NCBI GenBank assembly: GCA_016745215.1
Contig: CP050890.1
Location: forward strand, 4,960,001-5,024,000
From: Thiohalocapsa sp. PB-PSB1
GTDB lineage: Bacteria; Pseudomonadota; Gammaproteobacteria; Chromatiales; Chromatiaceae
Length of the DNA: 64,000 bases
Direction: 5' to 3'
The notes beneath the pieces were generated by a model. That model saw only the letters and a program-made list of their open reading frames with translations, had not been told where the DNA came from and made no database searches. The stretch's first letter is position 1. Each line of letters begins with the position of its first letter. The position numbers and the translations under genes were made by a program. Below are positions 9,601-18,721 of this stretch, piece after piece.

Positions 9601-10086
9601 ATGGCGAAAGGAAAAAAAACACACAACAGAGGCGACGGCAGTAGCCGGATCGCCCTGAACAAAAAGGCCGGGCACGAGTATCACATCGAGCAACGCCTCG
9701 AGTGCGGGCTGGTTCTGCAAGGCTGGGAGGTAAAAAGCCTGCGCGCTGGACGGGTGCAGCTCAAGGAAAGTTATGTCAAAGTTCTGCACGGCGAGGCATT
9801 CCTGATCGGCGCCCATCTGTCGCCGCTGGCATCGGCCTCGACCCACATTACTCCAGATCCCACCCGCACGCGCAAACTCCTGCTCAAGCGCAGCGAACTG
9901 AACCGCCTGATCGGTCAGACCGAACGCGCGGGTTACACCCTGGTGCCGACGGCCTTGTACTGGAAGCGTGGTCGAGTCAAGTTGGAAATCGGCCTCGCCA
10001 AGGGTAAAAAACTACATGACAAACGTGCCACTGAACGCGATCGCGACTGGCAGCGCGAGAAAGAGCGTATTTTCAAACAGGGCTGA
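9601..10086 (+). CDS. smpB: SsrA-binding protein (trans-translation)
   Basis: SmpB binds tmRNA and delivers it to stalled ribosomes. It has 161 residues. The beta-barrel core shows YHIEQRLECGLVLQGWEVKS and KLLLKRSEL, and the conserved basic C-terminal tail reads GLAKGKKLHDKR. It is transcribed divergently from tpiA, with 121 nt between the two starts. The tmRNA gene itself is not in this window. Confidence 0.96.
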   Translation: MAKGKKTHNRGDGSSRIALNKKAGHEYHIEQRLECGLVLQGWEVKSLRAGRVQLKESYVKVLHGEAFLIGAHLSPLASASTHITPDPTRTRKLLLKRSELNRLIGQTERAGYTLVPTALYWKRGRVKLEIGLAKGKKLHDKRATERDRDWQREKERIFKQG

Positions 10087-10305
10087 CCAAGCCCAGCGGC
10101 GCCCGACCTGGTATGTGCGCCAGGTACGGAGCAGTCGTTTCGGCGATGACTAAAGATGCAATCACCGGACGCTGTGCCCAGCGGATCAGGCCAGTTGATC
10201 TGCGCCGATTTGAACCGGCGACCAAAAACCGTCAGCCTTCGATGATCCGCGACTACCCCTAGACACCTGAACAATCGCCGCAGCCATTTCACTTGTGTTA
10301 ACCGT

Positions 10306-11007
10306 ATGTTAGCCATAGCGATACAGAGGGTGCCGTTGTTCGCCGCGCTCAGCGATCAACAACTGGCACGCGTGCTCACCCGTGCAGAGACGCTCGACCT
10401 CGACGAAGGCCAATGGTTGTTTCGACAGGGTGATCTATCAAAGCGGTTCTTCTTTGTCATCTCCGGGCAGCTACGGCTGTTTAGGCTGGCTGCTGACGGC
10501 AGCGAAAAAATCATTGAACTCGTGCAGGCCGGGCAGACCTTTGCCGAAGCGCTGCTCTTCATGGGCACTGACCGTTATCCGCTCTGCGCGGCGGCGCTGA
10601 GCCCGGCACGCTTGTTATCCATCGACGCGACGGACTTTGCCGCAATGCTGCACGAATCACCCGAAACCTGCTTCGCGCTGCTTGGCAACCTGAGCCGCCG
10701 GCTGCATGGACTGATTGCGGAGATCGACAGCCTGACGCTGGTCTCTGCCACAGGCCGGGTGGCGCGCTGGCTGTTGGCGCAAGTGCCAGAAGAGGTCGAT
10801 TCGCAACCGGGTTCGATGCAGGATTCACTGGCACTCGACGTGCGTAAATCAGTGCTCGCCTCACGGCTGTCCATCCAGCCCGAGACCTGGTCGCGTATCA
10901 CGCGACGTATGGCAGAAGACGGCATCATCTCCGTGAACGGTCAACATATCGTCATTTTAGATCGCACAGCACTTCAGAACTTAGCGGAAGAAGTTGTGCA
11001 ACACTAG
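10306..11007 (+). CDS. Crp/Fnr-family regulator of the DNR type
   Basis: A 233-residue transcription factor. An N-terminal cyclic-nucleotide-binding-fold domain covers about residues 10-125 and a winged helix-turn-helix covers about 150-220. Segments FAEALLFMG (about 79-87) and LSIQPETWSRI (about 187-197) closely resemble DNR, the heme-containing nitric oxide sensor that activates denitrification genes. There is no N-terminal cysteine cluster like that of Fnr, so direct oxygen sensing through 4Fe-4S is unlikely. The regulated genes are not identifiable here; no denitrification gene is adjacent. A function in nitric oxide response is an inference from similarity. Confidence 0.82.
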   Translation: MLAIAIQRVPLFAALSDQQLARVLTRAETLDLDEGQWLFRQGDLSKRFFFVISGQLRLFRLAADGSEKIIELVQAGQTFAEALLFMGTDRYPLCAAALSPARLLSIDATDFAAMLHESPETCFALLGNLSRRLHGLIAEIDSLTLVSATGRVARWLLAQVPEEVDSQPGSMQDSLALDVRKSVLASRLSIQPETWSRITRRMAEDGIISVNGQHIVILDRTALQNLAEEVVQH

Positions 11008-11056
11008 ACATTAGACAGCTCAGGCCGGTCCGCGACCTGCCAAAGGAAATACTCCC

Positions 11057-11983
11057 ATGCTTACCAACCGCACCATCGGAATCCTTGTTCTGCTGCTGTA
11101 CTGCCTGTTCGCCTTCGCTGCACCAGGACCGCCAAACGACACCAGTGCCGGAGATGCCGCACTGTCGGCAAATCTGCGCTGTACAACCATACCGGCACCT
11201 GGCACCGATGGATCGCCGCCGCTGCTGCTTGCAAAACGCTATGAGGAAGGTATCGACCTGACGGACTACTGGGTCAGCGAGAAATTCGACGGCGTGCGCG
11301 CTTATTGGGACGGCACGCGCCTGATCAGCCGCGGTGGCCATCCCATCAAAACCCCGGACGGATTCACGGCCGATTTCCCGCCTGTAGCGTTGGACGGCGA
11401 ACTGTGGATCGCCCGCGGACGTTTCGACGAAGTCTCCGGGACAGTTCGCCAACAGACCCCAGACCCAAACGCCTGGGCGGAGGTCCGCTATCTGGTCTTC
11501 GACCTACCCTGCTCTGCCGACTCGTTCGGCCAACGCCTGGCTGCCCTGCGCCGGCTGCTGGAACCGGCGCCCGGAGCACATATCGCATTGGTGGAACAAA
11601 CCCGGATCGCTACCCACGAGCAGTTGATGGCACGCCTTGACGAGGTCGCGGCCGCCGGCGGCGAGGGCCTGATGCTGCATCGCGACGGCTCGCACTATCG
11701 AGCCGGGCGCAGTAACGACTTGCTGAAGGTGAAGCCCTATCTGGACGCCGAGGCGCGCGTGATCGCACATCTGCCAGGCAAGGGCAAATACACCGGGATG
11801 CTTGGCTCATTACTGGTAGAGGAGCCAGACGGTACGCGCTTTCGCATCGGCACTGGATTCAGCGATGCGGAGCGACGCAACCCGCCGCCCGTCGGATCCA
11901 TCATCACCTTCAAATACCACGGCCGCACCAGCGGCGGTCTGCCACGATTTGCGAGCTTTCTTCGGATACGATCTGGAACCTGA
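11057..11983 (+). CDS. secreted ATP-dependent DNA ligase (LigE type)
   Basis: A minimal ATP-dependent DNA ligase of 308 residues with an N-terminal hydrophobic signal sequence ending near AFAAPG (about residue 20). Motif I is SEKFDGVRA with the nucleotidyl lysine at Lys76. Motif III-like ALDGELW, motif IV EGLMLH and motif V LLKVKPY follow in order. The C-terminal OB fold ends with IITFKYHG, matching motif VI territory. Periplasmic ligases of this type occur in Neisseria, Haemophilus and others and have been linked to repair of incoming or extracellular DNA. It follows the regulator by 49 nt on the same strand. Confidence 0.88.
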   Translation: MLTNRTIGILVLLLYCLFAFAAPGPPNDTSAGDAALSANLRCTTIPAPGTDGSPPLLLAKRYEEGIDLTDYWVSEKFDGVRAYWDGTRLISRGGHPIKTPDGFTADFPPVALDGELWIARGRFDEVSGTVRQQTPDPNAWAEVRYLVFDLPCSADSFGQRLAALRRLLEPAPGAHIALVEQTRIATHEQLMARLDEVAAAGGEGLMLHRDGSHYRAGRSNDLLKVKPYLDAEARVIAHLPGKGKYTGMLGSLLVEEPDGTRFRIGTGFSDAERRNPPPVGSIITFKYHGRTSGGLPRFASFLRIRSGT

Positions 11984-12109
11984 ACAGCGCCCAGGACCTA
12001 TCCGATCTCCTCAGCTCAGGCGCGGTCAATGGCCCCGCCCGGCTCACCATCGTCGACTGACCGCCCCATCTCGCGTCTCACGTTGCGTGCCGAGCGCTGT
12101 CCATTGACA

Positions 12110-12355
12110 ACTTCCCCTCAGAGTCCACAGAGGGACCAAGGCGAACGCATCCTTTACAACGCCTTATACCGCCCTGTCGGCAAGGCCCTGTGGCTTGTGC
12201 GTTCGCCCTGTCGGCGTCGTCGGCCTATTCGCCCGCAAGCGAGCTCCTACGTCGGCCGCACCCGTCGGCTTGTAGGAGCCCGCTTGCGGGCGACGCGCCA
12301 GCTACACGACAAGGATCGACCATGGGAAAACCGTCCAAATGCCAGGGCCGATTTG
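12110..12355. repeat. direct repeat copy 1 (246 bp) with REP-like palindrome
   Basis: Nearly identical to 12392-12637 (offset 282), starting at ACTTCCCC and ending at GGGCCGATTTG. Inside, an inverted pair of 22-bp arms at 12229-12250 and 12272-12293 (GTAGGAGCCCGCTTGCGGGC type) is separated by 21 bp. This is the typical pattern of a REP/BIME element. Confidence 0.85.
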
Positions 12356-12391
12356 TGGGGATACCTCAGGGTGCGTTTCCTATTTCCCCCT

Positions 12392-12637
12392 ACTTCCCCC
12401 CAGAGTCCACAGAGGGACCAAGGCGAATGCATCCTTAACAACGCCTTACACTGCCCTGTCGGCAAGGCCCTGTGGCTTGTGCGTTCGCCCTGTCAGCGTC
12501 GTCGGCCTATTCGCCCGCAAGCGGGCTCCTACGTCGGCCGCACCCGTCGGCTTGTAGGAGCCCGCTTGCGGGCGACGCGCCAGCTACACGACAAAGATCG
12601 ACCATGGGAAAACCGTCCAAATGCCAGGGCCGGTTTG
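12392..12637. repeat. direct repeat copy 2 (246 bp) with REP-like palindrome
   Basis: Second copy of the repeat. The palindrome arms are at 12511-12532 and 12554-12575. Its right edge at 12637 coincides with the point where the ISKra4 transposase reading frame is lost, so the repeat marks a recombination or insertion junction. Confidence 0.85.
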
Positions 12638-13893
12638 CTTACGCTGTGAATCGCTGAGTTGCTGGTGGGTCGCTTGCCAGCGAAATCCGCGAATGACGCC
12701 CTGCACTTGACCGTGCAGAGTCCGCCCGATTCGCTCCTCAACCAAGGGAATCTGTTGGTGTATCGTTTGCTGCGGATACAAGGCTTGAACCGCCTTCCAG
12801 ACGTAGGAGCTGGCATGGAGCAGGTCCAGAATTTCAATGAGAGAGCCATCGCGTTGTAGCTCTTCGCCCATCTCCCAGAGCGTTTCCTCGCCATCCATGA
12901 TCAGAATCTGCAAATGCGTTCCACAAGGATTGCGTTGCCGATATTCGTCCGCCAACCAATGGCAAATCTCTTCCCGAGCCGGTTGTAGCGTATCCGCCTC
13001 ATCGCGCTGCAGGCTGGCGCGAAGGTGTTTGCACAGCGGCTTGGGCGAGGTTTGGCGGTCTGTTCCGGGCGTTTTCCATCTGGGGTTCGAAACAGCGACT
13101 CCAACACCTCCTCCGGGGTGCGGGGGTTGGGTTCAATGCTACAGGCGGCCCCCAGAATGGCCATCTTTTTCTTGCCACTGTGGCTCTTTGGCGGTTTGCT
13201 CTCCATACACGCCGGTTTGTAGGTATCCTGATCATTGGGCTCATCGACCGCCTTCTCTTCGGCGCTTTTGCGCATCACCACCCCTTTACCATCGGCCGTG
13301 CCGACGACAAGCTGGGCACCTTGCGCCGGTTCTACTTCCACTTGGTTGTCCCAGTAAGACTCTACCGATTGCCCCAGACTTCGGTTCGTGCGTTCCAGAC
13401 TCTGCACCGAGACCGACAACCCCAGAATGCGCTGCAGAATCTTGTTAACCTCCGTGTAGGGAATCTCCACCGCTAAGGACTGATCCCAATCCTGTAACAG
13501 GGAGGAAAACTTGCTCTCGGGCAACTGCAGTCGTACATCCAGCGGAATAGACTCCAGCTTCTGGCCTTCGCGGCTCCCATAGACATAGCGCTCCAACTCA
13601 TAGGCACCGAACACCGACTGATAGGCCCGCGCATGCGGTTGCGGGAGCCGTTTTACCACCGCTCCATCTGATCACTCTACCCGCTCTCCCTCGTCACACG
13701 CCCCATGGAGCGCAAACAAGTACCCCAAGGCTTGGTAGCCCATCTCCAGCAGCTTCTGGAATAGCCCTTTTTCCACCACATGAGCAGCCGTGCCCTCCCT
13801 GTAGGCCAACTCCACCAGCCCGACAAGTTCATAGGCTTGATCTACGATCTCTTGGCCCTTGATGTCCAGTGCGCTTTCATTCATGCTGTTCAT
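12638..13893 (-). pseudogene. ISKra4-family transposase, broken
   Basis: Reading from 13893, the N-terminal segment MNSMNESALDIKGQE leads to an in-frame TGA at 13674-13672. The same frame then continues through VVKRLPQPHARAYQSVFG and YGSREGQKLESIPLD. A 1-nt frameshift near 13045 moves the frame to HLRASLQRDEADTL and QILIMDGEETLWE. The protein is cut after QWQATHQQLSDSQRKQ-type sequence at 12638 by the direct repeat, so the C-terminal catalytic part is absent. The motifs are characteristic of ISKra4 transposases. The defects rule out activity. Confidence 0.85.
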
Positions 13894-13894
13894 T

Positions 13895-13957
13895 GGTAGA
13901 CTCCTCCGACTTGGGGACTTAAGTCCCTGGGGTGTTTAGTTAACGGCGGAGTCTACC
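13895..13957. other. nested inverted repeat at the ISKra4 end
   Basis: GGTAGACTCCTCCG (13895-13908) pairs with CGGCGGAGTCTACC (13944-13957), and the loop contains the perfect palindrome GGGACTTAAGTCCC (13914-13927). It lies immediately upstream of the ISKra4 transposase start and is repeated at 49684-49746. It is either the IS terminus or an operator of the transposase gene. Confidence 0.6.
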
Positions 13958-14069
13958 TCAATTTCAACACCAGCAAATGGCCTCATCGCGCGCGGGAGGC
14001 GGGTTGCACCCCCGGGCGTGGGCTCCACGACCACGGCCGCAGGCCCACCGGAACCGGGGCGCCCGGCTA

Positions 14070-14089
14070 TACTGTATATCAATACAGTC
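14070..14089 (+). promoter_or_regulatory. LexA-like SOS box before the IS91 transposase
   Basis: The 16-bp core CTGTATATCAATACAG (14072-14087) fits the gammaproteobacterial LexA pattern CTGT-N8-ACAG and overlaps a TATACT that could serve as a -10 element (14068-14073). It is 30-50 nt upstream of the transposase ATG at 14119. The same box precedes the intact copy at 49859-49878. Control by LexA is an inference. Confidence 0.6.
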
Positions 14090-14110
14090 ACGCGCCGAAT
14101 TCCAGCCGGC

Positions 14111-15762
14111 TACCGACATGGCCGCCGCGTCACCGGGATGCGGACCTGCCCCGTACTGCCGCCGCCATCCCGAGCAAACCGTCCTCTACCAAGTCGTCCA
14201 GCAGCACCTGGAAACCTATCTGGCGCTCGCGCAGGAAGACGACTGGGACGGGCAGCGCGTGCCGGCCTACGTGGAGCGTGAGTTCCGCCACTACCTCGAA
14301 TGCGGCATCCTCGCCTACGGCTTCGCCCGCGCCCGATGTCCGGACTGCGGGCATGACTTCCTGGTCGCCTTCTCGTGCAAAGGTCGCGGCCTGTGTCCGT
14401 CGTGCAACGCCCGGCGCATGGCGGAGACCGCGGCGCATCTGGTCGATCACGTCATCCCGCCGCTGCCGGTGCGCCAGTGGGTCCTCTCGGTGCCCAAACG
14501 GCTGCGCTGGTACCTGGAGCGCGAGCCGCGGGCGATCAGCGCGGTGCTGCATATCCTGCTGCGCGTCATCGAGGCCCATCTGCGCCGGAGCAGCGCCGCC
14601 AGCTCGCATGCCCGCCTCAAAGCGGTGAGCTTCATCCACCGCTTCGGTGCCTCCCTCAACCGGCACGTCCATTACCATTGTTGCGTTATCGACGGGGTGT
14701 TCGAGCCGGTCGAGGAGGCCGATGATGTCCCGCAATCCGTGCGCTTTCGCCCCGCCGCCGAGCTGACACCGGAGGCCCTCGCCGCCATCACCGAGCAGGT
14801 ACGCGTACGGGTGCTGCGTTGGTTCGCCCGCAGCGGGCTGATCGAGCCGGACGACGTGCGCGAGATGCTCGCCTGGGAGAACAGCGGCTTCTCGCTGGAT
14901 GCCGCGGTGCGCGTGGGCGCGCACGATCGCGCCGGGCTGGAGCGGCTGCTGCGCTATTGTGCCCGCCCAACCTTCGCGCTCGAGCGTCTGGAGCGGCTTG
15001 ACGACGAGCGCGTCGTCTATCGGTTACCCAAGCCCCAGCGTGATGGCACCACGGCGCTGACGCTCACGCCGCTGGAGCTGATCGACCATCTCGCGGCACT
15101 CATCCCCCCGCCCAGGCGCCACCGCCATCGCTACCATGGCGTGCTCGCGCCAAACGCGCCGCTGCGGGCGGCTGCCATCGCCTTCGGGCGCGAGGTGGCG
15201 GACGCAACAGGCTCACCGACCGCGGTCAGTTCGCCACCCCAGGCGCCGGCCTCCAATACCCGCTCCCCGGCGCGCTATCTCTGGGCCATGCTGCTCGCCC
15301 GGCTGTTCGAGTCGCTGCCGCTGGTCTGTCCCAACTGCGGCGCGGACATGCGCATCATCGCCTTCATCACCAAGGCCGCGCCCGTCGAGCAGATTCTTAC
15401 CCATATCGGTGAGCCGCCGCGTCCACCCCCGATCTCGCCCGCTCGCGGACCGCCCGCCTGGGACGAGGCACCCGAGCCAATGCCGGACTGGGACCTCCTT
15501 GAGCAGCCCGAGTCCGACTTCGAGTTCGATCAGCGCGTCTCCTGGTAGCCGCCGTCTCTCGCAGGGAACGGCGCAGCCCCTCTCGTCTGCCGGTGTCACC
15601 CTGCCCCGAAGATGCATGCGCCAGCACCCCAGAACGCGCGCGCCTGCACCGCCCCGACGCCCGTCAGCCCCGCAGTTGGGCGTTGACCCCGCACCCCACC
15701 CCCGCTAACCTCCTTCCTCGGGCCAACCTGGACGTGCAGGGTGGCTTGGATTTCCTATCCGT
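14111..15762 (+). mobile_element. IS91-family element, copy A (full transposase)
   Basis: The right end is the sequence GGATTTCCTATCCGT finishing at 15762, shared by every copy in this window. The true left end is uncertain: copy 27679-29345 is similar only from CTACCGAC (here 14111) onward, while copy 4 shares sequence back to 13752 inside the ISKra4 remnant. IS91 elements move by rolling-circle replication with a fixed origin end and a less faithful terminus. Confidence 0.8.
14119..15548 (+). CDS. IS91-family transposase (copy A)
   Basis: A 476-residue rolling-circle (Y2/HUH-type) transposase. A zinc-binding region near residues 65-95 shows CPDCGHDFL and CPSCNARRMAE. The HUH-like motif NRHVHYHCCVIDG is near residue 180. 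A second zinc-ribbon-like CPNCGADMRIIAF sits near residue 405. I start at 14119 because similarity between all full copies begins within 8 nt of this ATG. An in-frame ATG at 13977 would add 47 residues of low-complexity sequence. There is no clear ribosome-binding site. The frame is intact, so the element could be active. Confidence 0.88.
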
Positions 15763-16504
15763 CGGTTACCCAAGCCCCAGCGTGATGGCACCACGGCGCT
15801 GACGCTCACGCCGCTGGAGCTGATCGACCATCTCGCGGCACTCATCCCCCCGCCCAGGCGCCACCGCCATCGCTACCATGGCGTGCTCGCGCCAAACGCG
15901 CCGCTGCGGGCGGCTGCCATCGCCTTCGGGCGCGAGGTGGCGGACGCAACAGGCTCACCGACCGCGGTCAGTTCGCCACCCCAGGCGCCGGCCTCCAATA
16001 CCCGCTCCCCGGCGCGCTATCTCTGGGCCATGCTGCTCGCCCGGCTGTTCGAGTCGCTGCCGCTGGTCTGTCCCAACTGCGGCGCGGACATGCGCATCAT
16101 CGCCTTCATCACCAAGGCCGCGCCCGTCGAGCAGATTCTTACCCATATCGGTGAGCCGCCGCGTCCCCCCCCGATCTCGCCCGCTCGCGGACCGCCCGCC
16201 TGGGACGAGGCACCCGAGCCAATGCCGGACTGGGACCTCCTTGAGCAGCCCGAGTCCGACTTCGAGTTCGATCAGCGCGTCTCCTGGTAGCCGCCGTCTC
16301 TCGCAGGGAACGGCGCAGCCCCTCTCGTCTGCCGGTGTCACCCTGCCCCGAAGATGCATGCGCCAGCACCCCAGAACGCGCGCGCTTGCACCGCCCCGAC
16401 GCCCGTCAGCCCCGCAGTTGGGCGTTGACCCCGCACCCCACCCCCGCTAACCTCCTTCCTCGGGCCAACCTGGACGTGCAGGGTGGCTTGGATTTCCTAT
16501 CCGT
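15763..16504 (+). mobile_element. IS91 partial copy B (742 bp, 5'-truncated)
   Basis: Begins directly after copy A's ATCCGT with CGGTTACCC, which corresponds to internal position 15021, and ends at the same ATCCGT. Length and sequence match 15021-15762 almost exactly (742 bp each). Single-base variants (for example AATACCCGCTCCCC and GCGGACATG) are shared with copy A, so B derives from A. It encodes only the transposase C-terminus. Confidence 0.9.
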
Positions 16505-17197
16505 CGCTGGAGCTGATCGACCATCTCGCGGCACTCATCCCCCCGCCCAGGCGCCACCGCCATCGCTACCATGGCGTGCTCGCGCCAAACGCGCCGCTGC
16601 GGGCGGCTGCCATCGCCTTCGGGCGCGAGGTGGCGGACGCAACAGGCTCACCGACCGCAGTCAGTTCGCCACCCCAGGCGCCGGCCTCCAATGCCCGCTC
16701 GCCGGCGCGCTATCTCTGGGCCATGCTGCTCGCCCGGCTGTTCGAGTCGCTGCCCCTGGTCTGTCCCAACTGCGGCGCGAACATGCGCATCATCGCCTTC
16801 ATCACCAAGGCCGCGCCCGTCGAGCAGATTCTTACCCATATCGGTGAGCCGCCGCGTCCACCCACGATCTCGCCCGCTCGCGGACCGCCCGCCTGGGACG
16901 AGGCACCCGAGCCAATGCCGGACTGGGACCTCCTTGAGCAGCCCGAGTCCGACTTCGAGTTCGATCAGCGCGTCTCCTGGTAGCCGCCGTCTCTCGCAGG
17001 GAACGGCGCAGCCCCTCTCGTCTGCCGGTGTCACCCTGCCCCGAAGATGCATGCGCCAGCACCCCAGAACGCGCGCGCCTGCACCGCCCCGACGCCCGTC
17101 AGCCCCGCAGTTGGGCGTTGACCCCGCACCCCACCCACGCTAACCTCCTTCCTCGGGCCAACCTGGACGTGCAGGGTGGCTTGGATTTCCTATCCGT
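16505..17197 (+). mobile_element. IS91 partial copy C (693 bp, 5'-truncated)
   Basis: Starts with CGCTGGAGCTG (internal position 15070) and ends at ATCCGT, 693 bp as in the source. Its variants (AATGCCCGCTCGCC, CTGCCCCTGG, GCGAACATG and the CACCCACGC right-end change) match the partial copy at 52309-52837 rather than copies A and B, so it came from a different donor. Confidence 0.88.
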
Positions 17198-17274
17198 CAC
17201 CCCACCCCCGCTAACCTCCTTCCTCGGGCCAACCTGGACGTGCAGGGTGGCTTGGATTTCCTATCCGTATCCGT
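17198..17274 (+). repeat. IS91 right-end fragment D (77 bp)
   Basis: Corresponds to the last 71 bp of the element (15692-15762) plus an extra ATCCGT. It is followed without a gap by an identical 77-bp unit. Confidence 0.9.
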
Positions 17275-17684
17275 CACCCCACCCCCGCTAACCTCCTTCC
17301 TCGGGCCAACCTGGACGTGCAGGGTGGCTTGGATTTCCTATCCGTATCCGTTACCCGTGAACCTCGTTTGTTCATTAACGTAGACAAAACGGTATCCACT
17401 CGATCATGGATTTTCGCTGCAAAGCTGCCGATCATGGTTGCCGTTACCACTTCCTCATTTTCAAGATCCCAGGAATCCACGTACTCGGCAGGGTCTGCGA
17501 GGATTTCCACCAGATGAGCACGAACCCCTCGCAGCCATTCATCCTCGGTTTTGAACCGGCTGGCCATTGCGCCAAGCTCGGCTTTCAGGGTGTCCGAGAC
17601 GTGGGAGGCGCTGACAATGATGCCCCAAGCCATTTCAGTCAGGTCGTCGGTATCCATACAGCCAAATCCTGTATGCACCGTCAC
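17274..17684 (-). CDS. hypothetical protein, C-terminus replaced by IS91 sequence
   Basis: I do not recognise the family. About 111 residues (17684 down to 17352) are native. The last 25 codons are translated from the IS91 right-end fragment, so the native C-terminus is lost. The sequence is mildly acidic with helical segments (for example EDEWLRGVRAHLVEIL) and no membrane segment. It starts 17 nt after the fic stop and so appears to be the last gene of the restriction operon. Confidence 0.55.
   Translation of the reverse strand: MTVHTGFGCMDTDDLTEMAWGIIVSASHVSDTLKAELGAMASRFKTEDEWLRGVRAHLVEILADPAEYVDSWDLENEEVVTATMIGSFAAKIHDRVDTVLSTLMNKRGSRVTDTDRKSKPPCTSRLARGRRLAGVG
17275..17351 (+). repeat. 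IS91 right-end fragment E (77 bp)
   Basis: Tandem duplicate of fragment D, again ending CTATCCGTATCCGT, after which unrelated DNA (the hypothetical gene on the minus strand) begins at 17352. Confidence 0.9.
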
Positions 17685-17701
17685 AGAGCTTTGGTCGCAA
17701 G

Positions 17702-18721
17702 CTATCCATCGTCGTGCTGGGCCATCACGTGGCGGCCCTTGTCGGTCAGCCGGTATTTCTGCTTGCTGCTGCGCGGCTTGTCGGGGATAGTCATTTCAAT
17801 CAGGCCGTCGGCCAATGCCGGTTTGAGGTAACGCTCGCGGAATGATTTACGGTCCGAAAGCCCTAGAGCGGATTGCAGTGCCTCGCGGCCCATATCACCT
17901 TCGATTGCCGCCAGAAGCTCGCTGACTTGGGGGCTCACTTGGGGGGCAACTTGGGGGGCGGAATTGGTCACGGTATCCAAAATCATCCGCAGCATGAAGG
18001 CGATGAACGGTGCGGAATCGGTCGTTTGGGTGCTCTCCTGAATAGCCTGGTAATACTCGGCCTGGTGTTCGAAAATCAGGCTTTCCACCGGGATGTCGGC
18101 GAACAGGGGATTCCAGCGGGCCAGAATCAGGCTCTGCCAGAGCCGCCCCATGCGACCGTTGCCATCGGCAAAGGGGTGGATGAATTCGAACTCGTAGTGA
18201 AAGACCGAACTGGCGATAAGTGGGTGGGCATCGGTGGCGGCCAGCCAGCCGAAGAGATCGGTCATCAGCTGCGGCACCCGGTCGGCGGGCGGGGCCATGT
18301 GAATCACTTGGCTTCCCGCCATCACCCCCACACCGCCATGCCGATAGAGCCCCGCTTCGTCGATCAGGCCGGACATCAGAATCCGGTGAGCCTCAAGCAG
18401 GTCTTTTTCCACACCGGGCTGCCAGGTGTCGAACTGGTCGTAGGCGGCCAGGGCGTTCTTTACCTCCCGCACCTCTCGCGGCGAGGCGATGACCCGCTTA
18501 CCCTCCAGAATCGCGGTGATCTGTGCCTCGCTCAGGGTGTTGCCTTCGATGGCCAATGAGCCGTGAATGGTGCGGATGCGATTGATGCGCCGCAGCCGCA
18601 AGGCTCTCGCCTGGTCAGTCAGCACGGTCAGCCGCCCGAGGCCAAAGCTGATGGCGGCGACCCGGTTCAGGATCTCGGGGGTGATGGTGTAGGGCGGCTG
18701 GTAGGTGGAGGGTTTGCTCAT
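17702..18721 (-). CDS. Fic-family protein (AMPylator-type)
   Basis: A 339-residue Fic enzyme; the family transfers AMP or another nucleotide to target proteins. The complete catalytic motif HPFADGNGRMGR is near residues 178-189. An N-terminal inhibitory-helix motif SLAIEGN near residues 54-60 fits the auto-inhibited class with the inhibitory helix before the Fic core. A C-terminal winged-helix-like segment (residues 265-335) resembles Fic proteins with an N-terminal Fic_N domain. Its ATG overlaps the stop of the preceding gene (ATGA at 18718-18721). Targets are unknown; Fic genes are repeatedly found in type I restriction loci. Confidence 0.88.
   Translation of the reverse strand: MSKPSTYQPPYTITPEILNRVAAISFGLGRLTVLTDQARALRLRRINRIRTIHGSLAIEGNTLSEAQITAILEGKRVIASPREVREVKNALAAYDQFDTWQPGVEKDLLEAHRILMSGLIDEAGLYRHGGVGVMAGSQVIHMAPPADRVPQLMTDLFGWLAATDAHPLIASSVFHYEFEFIHPFADGNGRMGRLWQSLILARWNPLFADIPVESLIFEHQAEYYQAIQESTQTTDSAPFIAFMLRMILDTVTNSAPQVAPQVSPQVSELLAAIEGDMGREALQSALGLSDRKSFRERYLKPALADGLIEMTIPDKPRSSKQKYRLTDKGRHVMAQHDDG

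Noticed and set aside
12029..12649. 206-codon frame across the direct repeats
   Set aside because: It is composed of two copies of the repeat including the palindromes and encodes Arg-rich sequence with no family.
13977..14118. Upstream start for the IS91 transposase at 13977
   Set aside because: The added residues are low-complexity and lie outside the region shared by all copies; the ATG at 14119 fits better.
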